A stretch of DNA of 64,000 bases from the NCBI GenBank assembly GCA_021029095.1, contig JAJOHG010000021.1, positions 1 through 64,000 on the forward strand. The letters run 5' to 3'. The translations under genes and the position numbers were made by a program. Position 1 is the stretch's first letter, and every line of letters begins with the position of its first letter. This document shows, piece after piece, positions 53,591-64,000 of the stretch. The notes beneath the pieces are model-generated. The model saw only the letters and a list, made by a program, of their open reading frames with translations. It made no database searches and was not told the origin of the DNA. Origin of the DNA: Phellopilus nigrolimitatus. Taxonomy: Eukaryota > Basidiomycota > Agaricomycetes > Hymenochaetales > Hymenochaetaceae.

Positions 53591-56500
53591 TCATCGCCGT
53601 AGCCGGCCCACTTCCACCATCCGTTTTAGAGGATGCACCCGCCAGCGGCGCTTGGCACTCTCCTCTTCACGCTGGCGCCGCTCGTCGGCTTCGTCCGCTG
53701 CAGCAGCGTACGGATGAGGAGCAGTGTCACCCGTCCCCCCGCCCGTCACACTGCTCACGCGGTCGCCCAAGTTCTGATCGACGACCGCACCGAGCGCCGA
53801 ACTTCCTGCACTGTCAGGATCATAATAGAACCTGGCTGACGCAGCTGTCGGATCCGCGGAGCCAGAGAGCGACAGGTCCTCGTCGAGGTCGGGGAAGGCC
53901 ATCGGCTTCGGGTAAGTGAATGAGCTAAACGCGGAGCCCGTCGACGCGCGCGTCGCAGCGACACTTGCCGCGCGGAACACGGAAGCCTCAGCGATGGAGG
54001 GCTCGGGTCGCCGCCCGATGACCATGATGGAGCCCTCGCCAGAGTCAGCGACGGACGCGTCGTCGGGTATCGTTGGCACGCGCGGCAGAAGACGTCGCAC
54101 AGGCATGGGCAGGTGTGAATGCGAATGTCGAGAGCGCGTGCGGCGCGAGGCGGTCGAAAGCACTGAAAGCTTGTCGTCATCTTCGTCATCCTCTCCGTCT
54201 CCGAGGGCGGCAGAAGAGTCTTGTGGGGAAAAGGCACTCCGACGCTTGCTCGTAGGCCGCGAGCGCGACAGCACAGGGTACGAACTTCGCTTCATATGGT
54301 TCTGCACTTGCCAACGCAGTCCAGGTGCGACCTTCGCTTGCGCATTGTCCGCCTCAAGCTTGCTCGACGCTAGCAGCGTTGCCGCGCGCTCCCGCTCCCG
54401 CTCCAGGTTTGCGATATTCACCGCATAACCGTAGTCCCACGTCCCACCGTCACCGTCGTCGCTCGAGATATAGCTGCTAGTGTCGTCGTCGTCCCCCATA
54501 TACAGTCCGTTGATGTCGTACCCGCGGCCTTTGCGGAATACAGGCAGCTCGAGCGACAGAGCTCCCTGGCTAATGCCACTCATGTGGCTTCGCACCGACG
54601 GCGCAGCCTCTCCGCTTCTCTGAGTAAGAGCAGCTACTTGCCCCGCACTTGGTCTCGTGCTCGATAAACCCGTGTTCGAACCCTGCTCCCGCGCCGCCGA
54701 GCTCTCGCCGAGGGTGTCACGCTCCATATGCATAAGCGCCTGGGCGGTGGGGCCAGCCTCCGCAGCCTTTCGCGCCTTTCGCGCAGCCTCCTCACGTTCG
54801 CGTTGAGCACCGACCGCCATCGCGTGCGCACGAAGCGCCGCACCCGCGTCTGTGGAGTCAGCTGTCGTTGTTCCGTACGAACCCGACCCGGTGCCCGAAC
54901 TGGTTCCCGCTGTAGTGAGGTCGATACGACGCGCGACACCTTCGTTGCTACGCGAGACGCCGCGAAGCCCCATTTCGATGTCTTCCTTGTGCTCGTATTT
55001 CGCGGGCGGGGTGTAGGAGCTGGGCGTAGCTGCACTACTGCCAGCCTGCTGGTGGGAGGAAGACGAAGCGAAGAGCGAGATGCCCACGTAAGAGCGGGTA
55101 GCATTGAGGAGAACGGTGTTAGCGTAGACTGCTGGGAAGAGCGCGATGGGGACGCGAGGGATGGTCGACAACGAATTCTAAAGAAGGGATATGATGGTCA
55201 TTATCGGAAATTATTCGGACGAATAGAGAAGAAAGAAAAGAAAAATCGTGCAAATTTCGAGCTTCTGCGAACGGCACAAAAAAGCCGCAGATATGAAGGT
55301 CAAAAAACCGGCAGATCACTTACACCGCCCTTCCAAATCACGACGAACGCGAGCGCGAGCGCCGCTACCAGGAGCTGCGCGCCGCCGCCCTCGCCGAATA
55401 CGTGCATCGCACGGCCCAGCCACGTCAAGCCACCGAGGCGCCGCGAAGTGACGAGCTACAAGTCGGAGTAAGTGAATACGTCAATACCGAAATTGTTTCA
55501 GTGGATCTCCACGTACCGAAAGGCATAGTAGCAAAAACACGATGGCGTCGAGGCAGAGCATGCCTGCGAGCCAGACGACTGCGATGCCATCAAACACGGG
55601 CGGTGCACCGATAAGTGGAGCATTCTTGGCTGTCTGTGGTTATAAAATATATTCAGATTTTGTCCTTCTGAATAAGAAAAAACGAGATGGAAACTGCAGA
55701 CTGCAGTAATTTAAAAGATTTAAAGCTGCAAGTGGCAATGGGCGAAAGGAGGAAGCACCATGAACCACGATGAAATTGTGTTCGCTCGAGGATACCAATC
55801 AGAAGAAAAAATAAAAAGGACAGAACAAAGTTCGTAATGAAAAAAAAGGAAAATAAAAGTTTAGGCTCACCCTCCCGCTATCAACGAGCCCACACGCCGC
55901 TACGACCGCGGCGGTGACGAAAAGCAGCGCGGGCTGGACGAAGCGCCCAAAGCCAATTCCGGTTTCTTTACCACTCCCGGTAAACGCCCGTCGCACGCGC
56001 CGGACAAAGCGACTCGCACGCGAAGGGACAGGCTGTACGTGGCCGCCGTCTGCGCTCGTGCCGTTCGCGGTCGGAGTTCGCGGGCTGAAGCAGTCCTCCG
56101 TTCGGGGGAAGAGCGGGTATGGGTGCGCAGCATAGTCGACGCTCGGAGTCCTGGGCTTGAGGAGCGAAAGCGGGCGGAGGCTCGTCCTGCTCTTGCTGTT
56201 CTTATTTGCGAAGCCGCTCAAACTCCGGTGCTTCGTCGATGCGTCCGCGGGCGCCGAAGGCGGGCAAGCACACGGGCTGAGAAAGAGAGCATGCATGAAG
56301 TAGAGCATGCTTATAAGGAACACTGGGAGGAGGTGCCAGTCAATAAAAAGCATCCGGCGCAGCGCATACATGAAGCCAAAACAATAAATTTGGTTCGAAA
56401 GATCAAAATACAAGAAGTCGACTCACCGACGGGACACACGCAATCCGCAACCACAGTGCCTACCCAACGGTGCACACCCAGGCCTGGTCCTCCCGGTCCC

Positions 56501-57321
56501 AAATTCGAAGCAGGTAAAATGGTGTTCCACCCGCCGACGGCGACACGCCAGAACTGCACGGTGATTAGCGCAGTGTGCACGCACACGAGCGCATACAATG
56601 TGTACGCCGTCGTACGCACGAAGAACGAGGGCGGCGGAGGGCGCGCCTTCGCCCAACTGTTCCCACTTCCCCACTGCAAATCGTCATCACGAGGCTCGCC
56701 TGCTCCGCTCCTCGCGAGAAGCTGCGAGAGCGACGAAGAAGGTGTCGCATCCGCGGGGCGCACGGAGACCTGTCTGATGCCGTCCGCGCCCGGGTAGCCG
56801 GCATCGACATGCTCGGCGACGTATGGTTCGGACGAGGATAGGCCCGAGCGGCTGCTCTGCTGGCGGGCGTGCTGCTTCTGGGTGTCGACCTCATAAGTGC
56901 TTGGGCTGTTCGGCGCAGCGAAGGACACCGATAAAGTCCACGGATTGACGTCCGCGTCTGCGAACAACTCGCTTCCTGCACGAAACCGCCTGCGCCCTCC
57001 CGACCCTTCCGCACCACTGCTCTTCGCCTCCACGCCGGCTCCCGGCCCTGTCTCCGCACCCCTCCGAGTCTCCCGCACGAATGGCAAAGGCAGCACGAAC
57101 CCCTTCCTGTGAGTCTGCGCATTTCGAGGCTTCGCCCGCGCGGAGCCGAACTTGGACTGCGCAAGTACAAAGATGTAGAGCTGGACGGTGAGCGTCCCCC
57201 AAAGAGCCCAGGCGAACGCATTGGACAGCAAGAGGGGCCCGACGACGTGTGCGCCGCTGAGGCTAGCGAGGCCAACGACGGCAGACTGAGGGTAGCCGGC
57301 TGCTGCTGCCCCCGGATCCAT
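53591..57321 (-). CDS. Fungal seven-helix membrane protein with very long loops (1,060 aa)
   Basis: Exons (minus strand): 57321-56427, 56322-55871, 55633-55517, 55455-55324, 55177-53591; GT-AG introns, 1,061 codons, no internal stop. Hydrophobic helices in order: VVGPLLLSNAFAWALWG and TVQLYIFVLA (residues about 27-50); AYTLYALVCVHTALITVQFW (near 250); VFLISMLYFMHALFL (near 300); LLFVTAAVVAACGLV (near 440); IAVVWLAGMLCLDAIVFLL (near 475); LLVAALALAFVVIW (near 520); VPIALFPAVYANTVLLNA (near 545). This pattern resembles fungal seven-helix proteins of the DUF6534/DUF6533 type. Those are usually about 300-400 residues; here a loop of about 190 residues follows helix 1, another of about 120 follows helix 3, and a tail of about 490 residues is rich in Ser, Asp and Arg. 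Function unknown; a receptor or sensor role would be inference. Confidence 0.75.
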
Positions 57322-58960
57322 GGTCGAGCGACGCCGGCGTCGAACAAATCAGTCTCGGAGCCGTCTCCTTCGTAACTTCGTCTCGGACGTTGCGGTTGTC
57401 GTCGCTGTCGTCGTCGTCGTCGTCGTCGATGAACAAGGCACGAAAAAAGTGCGAAGGGGTGGGAGAAGGAAGACGTTGACGACGACGGGCGCGAGAAGCA
57501 GCAGGTCGAGCAGAATAGAATTTGCGTTGCGTTGCGTTGCGCTCAGCAACCTGACTGATAACATGCCGTCAGCCTGAGCTTACCATATCCGGTCAATGCT
57601 TTATTGTATTTTTTTCCCACCGGCGACGCCTCTGCCGAGCGCCGTGCCTCTCCTTTTTTTCACCTTCATTTATTTATTCTCTTCATAGCCCAGCTTGCCC
57701 AGCTTGTATCTCTGTCTTTTCAAACAGCCTGGATATCTACTTGTAATCCCGGATTCCCACTTGTTTATTTTTCAGTTTATTTGGCCGATCACGGATCAGC
57801 GCCGGCTAGCATATTCCATCAGAGGCGCAGACAAGACGCTCCTTTCTTGCTTCTTCTCTTTCCCCTCTCATCATTTTGCGTATTGAACAAAAGTGACCAA
57901 CGGAAACGACTGGCCGAGGCGATCTCGCCAAAGGCAGAGGCTGATCAAGATCAGAATCGACGGCGGACATAATTCCATGTCTAATAGCGGGTGATCGCGT
58001 GTCACTCCGTCGATCATCATTTTCTGCAAGGCACCGTCAGCCACAACAAGTCTCTCGCCTAAATTTCAACAAATTTTGCGATAGACTTCACTCCTTCCCA
58101 CTCACCCGACACCCGATCAAATACAAGGCAATGGAAGACTGCAGGAAGTTTCTGCTACGTAGCTGATGCCAGAACAGCCGCAGCTTTGCAATTCAAACGC
58201 ACCGGATCTGTATGCGAATACAATGATGCTGTGATCCTACTATAAATTTCTGCTTCCGGTTCGTCGTTAATCATTCAATCACTCCATCGCGGCGCCCACC
58301 ATTCCTTCCGCTCCGTCCTGACTCTAATATGCGGTGCTCCGTTACATCTGCTAGCTCTTCGAGCTTGGATCCCTGCCTCTTTGGCTAGTACGCATGCTCC
58401 CTTTCGTGATATCACCGGCTTCCTATTTTCGCAGCAACTCGTGTAACCCGGAGAAAACCACGGAAAATACTGCCATCTTATGATTGCCCCCACTGCACAT
58501 GTTACAGCCCAAACACTCGCGACCTATTCTGACGGCCGCACATTTCTTTGCAACGCGATTCAAAGCTCAGGCGCACTCTTATCTCAGCAAACGTATAGTT
58601 TCCAGGGGAATATCCAGTTTTGATATCCACTCGTTGCTGCGTACAAACCTCAATTTATTCCCCTTGGCAATGGCTATGTATATCCCTTGAGTCTAATCAA
58701 TTGGTCAGTAAAGGCTCGTTCTAAATAGCCATCAATCTCCGTCCCAACGAATAGTACGTCCTTGATCCCTTGCACCTACTATCACGTACCGGCCTACGTG
58801 CGAATCCGTAGACGCAGCACGCCTACAGGTGCAGGCGCAAGTGCCCATGAGCTCATATATACATTTCCCGGGTCCTGCGCCATCACACCCGGGCCCACCA
58901 TTCCCGTCCCCTCTCACTGAAGTCGGTTGTATTGATGAAGTCGCACGCTAGGCCGTGCCC
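57322..58960. other. Promoter side of the seven-helix gene and intergenic DNA
   Basis: Contains a TCG/GTC trinucleotide repeat (about 57407-57429) and four copies of GCGTT (about 57524-57543), both in the likely 5' region of the minus-strand gene. No gene seen further right. Confidence 0.45.
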
Positions 58961-59210
58961 CAATGGCTTCCAAACGCTCTCGCCGAGCTGCGCGCCTTTT
59001 ACCCGGCGGGCCGTGTTGAGGTCATCTGGAAGCACACCGCCAACAATGACCCATAAAGTAAGGCTATTGGCGCGTGAAACGTCTCGACTGCCCTGGGAAG
59101 GTGAGTGGTGCATACGCCTCGTACCTGACCTTGTTCTTTGCGTTCTCCTGGAACTCTAATTATATACCACCGTTCCTGGGGAGTGGCTAGAAAACTTCGA
59201 GGTCCATCTG
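58961..59210 (+). pseudogene. Degenerate second copy of the SNF5 C-terminal domain
   Basis: Reads QWLPNALAELRAFYPAGRVE, then a stop. After a frame change come VKRLDCPGK at 59074-59100, a GT donor at 59101 at exactly the position of the SNF5 intron (WRVKCLDCPGK / intron), and PGEWLENFEVHL at about 59178-59210. In SNF5 (33979-34250) the same order is PQWLEDAMSEMQTRYP, WRVKCLDCPGK, intron, PGPGETLTNYEVHL. The acceptor AG of the matching intron is missing. It is an isolated, broken copy of one domain with its intron position preserved. Confidence 0.7.
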
Positions 59211-60081
59211 TACATGTGTCTTATCTCGAGATAGGGCCGCACAAATTGGAACTTCACAAAAATGTGGACGCTCGGCTTGCTCTGTAACGTCGACGCGAAA
59301 CGCATACCATGTATGTAGTTATCAGCATCAGTATCTGGGAAGTGTCGCTTCGTCGGATTTATCTACGATAAAGACCTATTCTCGGCGAGGTCTGCGATAG
59401 CTCGCTCGTCAACCGCCCCTGCTGTAGATCACGAAACACTAACCCAATCAAATAGAAAGCGCTTTCGCGCGTCGGATCCTCGTTCCGCCGGTCCAGACTG
59501 GGACTCGATCTCAGTTTCGCGGGTTCAGAGTTCGATCAAACTCAAACAGTATCTCTGCCCCTCGCGATGTGTTGCAGAAGCCCGTTCGCAAGATTTAGGC
59601 TCCTCATGCCGACGTAAGAATCGTTTCAGAGCCTCTCCACTCTTTCTTCTTTATTCCTGTCTTCCCTTTGAATGGCTGTTTTCTTTCAGACTCCGAGCTT
59701 GAGAACTCTCATGGCTGGCTTCGGCCCCTGACTAGCATGTATATAACGATTCGAGTGGATCTAATAGTAAGATCCCCATTCCCGTTCCAATGAATCCGTT
59801 TAACACGTCTCTGGCTGAAGATTAGTAAAATCAGGATTTGAAAGCGAATGCGAACGATGGCTTATTAAGGCTTACTCATATGTATTAGCAACTTTCATCA
59901 GCGCCAAGGAGATTTGAAAGTTCTGAAGCAAATTGAAGGCCATCTGACAGCGAACGCGAACGGAAGCTTATTCAGTGGCTTTGATTTAAGTCACTCGCAA
60001 CTTTGATCGCGGCGTCTTTGATCGCGGCGTCTAAAGAACCGACATCTTCATGCTCATCGACGAAACTTGCACATTTATACC
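59211..60081. other. Intergenic region with a short tandem repeat
   Basis: Two copies of TTTGATCGCGGCGTCT abut at about 60004-60032. Two GCGAACG-containing blocks recur at about 59845 and 59950. No gene seen. Confidence 0.4.
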
Positions 60082-60858
60082 ATGATCACCTTCTTCGATA
60101 TACCGTCCAAATTGGATGGCAAACTCTGGTCTCCAAGCACACTTAAAACAAGGTCTGTTTTGCAGTATGTGGATCCAGATATGCTGCTAAATTTAGTACA
60201 GAATTTCTTTGAACTACAAAAATATACCCTACAAGACCGAATGGGTCGAATATCCCGATATCGAGACTGTTATCAAGAGGCTTGGAGGCGCCCCGACATC
60301 GAAGAAGCCCGATGGTCGCGACCACTACACCCTTCCCGCAATCCATGACTCGGAGACAGGAAAGACCGTCACTGAGTCGATCTCGACGAGACATATCCTG
60401 GCACACCTGCCCTATTCCCCTCCGCCGCTCGCGGAGCCATCGAGATGTTCAACTCCGTCTTCGAACAGGCCGCCCTTTTTCCGATATTCCCCATTATGAT
60501 CACTCCTCTCAACGACGTCCTTAATCCTCCGAGCGAGGAATATTTCCGCAGACAAAAAGAAGAGCTCTTCCAAAAGAAACTGGAGGAGCACGCTCCGCCA
60601 GGTCCTATTCGCGACGAGGCTTGGAGTAAAGTCAAGGAGGGGCTTGAGAGGATCGCAGGCTTTTACGACAAAAACGGCGAGGATATGCCGTTTTTCTTCG
60701 GTAATACGTTCACGTTCGCGGACGCGATTGTTATCGCATATTTTGCGTGGTTGCAAATTTGTCTGGGTTCTGAAAGCGACGAATGGAAGGCAGTGGCTAG
60801 CTGGAGTGGAGGGCGATGGGGGAAACTTCTCAAGCTGACGAAGGAATGGCAGGTTTAG
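60082..60858 (+). pseudogene. Glutathione S-transferase (beta-etherase-like), frame broken
   Basis: The exon at 60082-60150 (MITFFDIPSKLDGKLWSPST) is joined by a GT-AG intron (60151 to about 60203) to ISLNYKNIPYKTEWVEYPDI, the thioredoxin-fold half of fungal GSTs related to bacterial beta-etherases. PTSKKPDG and YTLPAIHD-SETGKTVTESI are typical of this group. At about 60380 the frame is lost: the expected helix before LDETYPGTPALFP is missing about five residues and one extra base. The alpha-helical C-terminal half (AIEMFNSVFEQAALFPIFPI to WGKLLKLTKEW, stop 60856-60858) then continues in another frame. No splice signals explain the gap. The conserved domains otherwise look healthy, so the lesion is recent or a sequence error. 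Confidence 0.7.
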
Positions 60859-61615
60859 AATAGGCGTGTACAAATTTGAAGAAATTTAGTCGGCGAACTA
60901 CAGTCCAGGAACGTCCCGAGCGCTTGAGTTTCTCGTTACATATAGCCTTTACGATCAATAGATGTTGTAAGTCGAGCTGCGAGGATGGCATTGATTTCAT
61001 AATGAATGGAGAGGTCCTTCTTTTAGTAAATCGATTTAGGACAGTTGAGGCATGTGGCTCGGATTTCAGTCCGATTATGTAAATGTAGCGTGCTGTCTGA
61101 ATCTCGTAAGTACCTCTGACCAACATGCTCCTATCAGCGACCCGGCCACACATTCGTCTCATTTTGGCAGTACACTGTTTGCAGATCTCCAGCAGCCATG
61201 GCCATGCGGCCGCTTTGCGTCCCTTGTGCGAGAAGGCAGCCCCAACGACGTGCGCCATGTTTAGAGAAATCTACTGATTGATCGTTATGGACTTATCAGT
61301 TAGAAATAGCCATCAATATTCACGCACGCTTCGTACATAAGGTATTCCATGAACGCTAGATTCCGAACAGTGGATCCATGTCTGCAATATCATGAATCAT
61401 GATGCGACCATCTCAATTTCTCAAGTCTTTCTTTGGTTTCTCGCTCCGCGCCCGGCGACGGTGGCTGCCCGGCTACGGACAAGAGTGCAATCATCGCGGT
61501 ACAGACAGACGAACGTGCCCAGGCCTGCACATGCGCGTACTTCGCTTCTCATTGGGCTGGCCGCATGGTACGCAGACGGCGCCTCATGAAGCGAAGGCCG
61601 CATTTTGGGACCTGG
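60859..61615. other. Intergenic region upstream of the S1/P1 nuclease
   Basis: No gene or repeat that I can support. Confidence 0.4.
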
Positions 61616-61626
61616 AAATATAAAGG
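61616..61626 (+). promoter_or_regulatory. TATA box of the S1/P1 nuclease gene
   Basis: AAATATAAAGG, about 75 bp upstream of the start codon at 61699, the usual TATA spacing. No other clear TATA-like string lies closer to the ATG. Confidence 0.5.
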
Positions 61627-61698
61627 CGCATGCTGTTCTGTTGATCTCGCGTTGCTGTCTCCCAGGCTGTTAATCCGTATAGTGCTTGCCAGCACGAG

Positions 61699-63380
61699 AT
61701 GATCGACAAAGTATTACTCTCTTTCTCCACGCTGCTGGCGCTGCCAATGTGCGCATACGCGTGGGGCGCGCTCGGGCACGAGACAGTCGGGTATGTCGCC
61801 ATGGATGTTCGTGTCTTCCTTTTCCGAAATCGAACGGACTGGTGACGAAATCTGCATTTCGGCTGTATATTAGTTCCTTTCCTCCGACACTCTCTCTTTC
61901 GTCCAAAGCACAATCGCCGATTCTTTCGACAACTCGCTCGGCCCCGCCGGACCTGTGCGTATCACTTCGAAGCTCTCGATTTTCGCTTCCCGCATTTATG
62001 TGCTTATGTTCTTTTCCAAAAAATGTGCTCAGTGGGCAGACACCGTCCGCTCGGAGAAAGCTTTCAAGTTCTCCGCGCCGTTCCACTTTATCGACGCCGA
62101 GGGTGCGCCTCATATTTACGATACCAAATTTCTCTTGTACTTACCGTGCCTTGTTTTCAGATCAACCGCTCAATGGCTCGTGCTCTGTTAACGAGGACCG
62201 GGACTGCGGAAGCTCCGGATGCCTCTGTGCGTCGCGTCGATCCCTTGACAATTGTCGTGTAAAATTGAATATAATAAACCGCTTCTTCTAAAATGGCCAT
62301 GTATAGTGACGGCGATCGCTAACTACACACAGCGCGTCGCGGACACGAGCCTCGACTCTACGCAGAGGCAGCAGGCGCTAATGTTCATCGACCATGTGAG
62401 GCTTTTAAATTTCTTTCCTTCCTGCTCGTCCATTCTCTCCTTTTGACCGCGCAGTGCTGACTCCGCAATGACTCCGTGAACACAGTTCCTGGGCGACATC
62501 GGCCAGCCGCTGCACGTTGAAGCGTACGAGGTCGGCGGAAACGACATTAAGGCGATCTGCAACGGCAAGAGTACGAACCTCCATGCCGTGCGTCTCCTCT
62601 CTCTCCCTACCTCAACCTGACTGCGAAAAGTCTCATTTTCAATTTTGTTTTTCAAATAACGCAAATTTCTTGTTTTTATTCTTTCTGGGCTTGGTTGCAT
62701 GTCTGCTGTTATGAAGTCATGGGACACCGGAATGCTCGAAACGATGCTCGACGCAAACTTTGACGGTTCGGTCACGGCGTGGGCGAGCAATCTTTCGACG
62801 TCGATCAAGGTGCGTTCCTTCTTCGATTGTAGATCATTCTATTATATATATAAACGCTGACTACGGAAACTGTTTACCCTGCATAGAACGGCTCCTACCA
62901 GTCGCAAGCGGCCTCGTGGATCTCGTGCTCTTCGACGACCCAGACGCGGCGCGCGCGCTCGCTTCAGGACGAGATCCGCGCGGTGATCGACTCAGGTGTG
63001 CAGGCGCGCGCCGCGGTCCCCGAGCTGGCGTGCCCGCTCGTGTGGGCGAAGGAGTCGAACGCGTTTGATTGCGTGCGTGTTTCCTTTCCCGTGTCTCATA
63101 GCTCACATACTAAAATCTTCCTTATGTATGTATGAATGACGCGTCTCCTCGCCGAGTAGACGGACGTGTTCGATTTTTCCACGGGCGAGGATTTGTGCAC
63201 GGGCACGTACTTCGACAATGCTGTTCCCATCGTGAGTGCCCCTATCTTTACACCCGCACAGCAAAGCTTAACCGTGCCTTCTATCACGCGAGCTAGATCA
63301 ACCTCCAGATCGCGAAGCAGGGTTACCGCCTCGCCGCATGGCTGAACGTCATTATCGACGGCGCGACGAACTTGCCATGA
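61699..63380 (+). CDS. Secreted S1/P1-type zinc nuclease (316 aa)
   Basis: Hydrolyses single-stranded DNA and RNA outside the cell using three zinc ions. Ten exons: 61699-61806, 61874-61954, 62033-62102, 62161-62226, 62307-62395, 62486-62587, 62717-62809, 62887-63072, 63160-63231, 63297-63380; GT-AG introns, 317 codons, no stop inside. The signal peptide MIDKVLLSFSTLLALPMCAY-A is followed by WGALGHETVG, so the mature chain would start with the zinc-binding Trp. The other ligands are present: His of LGHE, Asp of WADTVR, His of APFHFIDAE, His and Asp of IDHFLGDIGQPLH with its last His, and His and Asp of NLHASWDTG. N-glycosylation sites and paired Cys (CSVN, RDCG) fit secretion. Nothing odd seen; likely active. 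Confidence 0.93.
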
Positions 63381-63890
63381 GGTGTGCAGCCCGCGTCGAA
63401 AGTTGGTGCTCTGCAACTATGGTTTGGACTTTCGAAGGGCAACTATAGCTAGTTGAGCGAATAATGGAGGTGTATGTACTGTATTGAAGGGTAAAATATG
63501 ATGGGGAAGTGTAGTGTAAGTTGTGGAGATCGTTTTCTGTACTGAGAAAATGAAAGTGGCTTCTTGAAGGATCAAACCTTCCTCCTGCTATCCTAGATAT
63601 AACAACCTCTTCTCAGTCACCTCTGGTTATGCGTGTCCTACAGTGTAAGCAGTCAAAATACGGTAGCTCGGCAAGCTCCATGAAACTTTTTTTCAGAGGT
63701 CGTAATATCCCGCATTCAACTCCTTTTTCCAATTACATATGCCTGAATACTATGTACCTTGTATCCTTGTTGCTAAGTTTTGATTCAGCCGAAGTTTTAA
63801 AAAATCAGCCTCCGAAAATTTGAAACATGCAATATACTGCCTTTTATGGAAGGTAAAAATATAACGTAATATCGGTTATTGTTTTACAAC
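63381..63890. other. 3' flank of the nuclease gene
   Basis: AT-rich, with no gene or repeat that I can support. Confidence 0.4.
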
Positions 63891-64000
63891 AAGTCTGGAT
63901 GGCAGCTTCAGCCTTTAGATGGCCTTGCGAACCTTCAGAACCTCAGGGATTTGACAATTGGACTTATATTACCTTACATCCCATCCAGATTCACAGCAAT
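63891..64000 (+). CDS. Possible LRR-like exon running off the right edge
   Basis: After an AG at about 63891 the sequence is open to the window end and reads SGWQLQPLDGLANLQNLRDL then TIGLILPYIP. This has one leucine-rich-repeat-like pattern as in fungal F-box/LRR proteins. Too short to assign. Confidence 0.25.

Overview
The window looks like nuclear DNA of an agaricomycete basidiomycete. Genes are split by many short introns (about 45-80 bp, nearly all GT-AG). The proteins recognised are fungal or general eukaryotic: S1/P1 nuclease, a beta-etherase-like GST, a chromodomain Ty3/Gypsy element and a seven-helix fungal membrane protein. No bacterial operons, CRISPR arrays, rRNA or convincing tRNA genes were seen.

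Layout. 1-1.1 kb: decayed RTF1 copy. 2.8-8.4 kb: complete chromovirus LTR retrotransposon on the minus strand with identical 213-bp LTRs and a 5-bp target duplication. 8.6-9.6 kb: transposon debris. 9.9-15.5 kb: intact GDP-mannose 4,6-dehydratase, an unknown gene and a carboxylesterase carrying two in-frame stops. 15.5-19.9 kb: a long terminal-inverted-repeat element containing pieces of eIF2-gamma, inside which a piece of casein kinase 1 is embedded; its left repeat is split by a solo LTR. 20.0-27.1 kb: RING-finger protein, Hsp20, then divergent QCR8 and OST4. 28.5-34.3 kb: the SWI/SNF subunit SNF5 with several frame breaks. 35.5-36.9 kb: tubulin cofactor C on the minus strand. 37.1-49.9 kb: a 16-exon gene for an unknown protein of about 3,958 residues with a PH-like segment, RS/ED repeats and coiled coils. 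50.7-57.3 kb: a small Cys-rich gene, an inverted partial copy of the giant gene's coiled coil, and a 1,060-residue seven-helix protein. 59-63.4 kb: a second degenerate copy of the SNF5 C-terminal domain, a broken GST and an intact S1/P1 nuclease. An LRR-like exon may run off the right edge.

The genes do not form a pathway. Several are housekeeping genes: chromatin (SNF5), respiration (QCR8), N-glycosylation (OST4), tubulin folding (TBCC), GDP-fucose synthesis (GMD) and heat shock (Hsp20). The recurring theme is partial, broken copies of housekeeping genes (RTF1, eIF2-gamma, CK1, SNF5 C-terminus). The eIF2-gamma/CK1 chimera lies between long inverted repeats and is the best candidate here for something new: a gene-capturing (Pack-type) element. 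Exon joins were worked out by eye from splice signals and family conservation. For GMD, the RING gene, QCR8, TBCC, the giant gene, the seven-helix gene and the nuclease, the joined exons give a total divisible by three with no internal stop.
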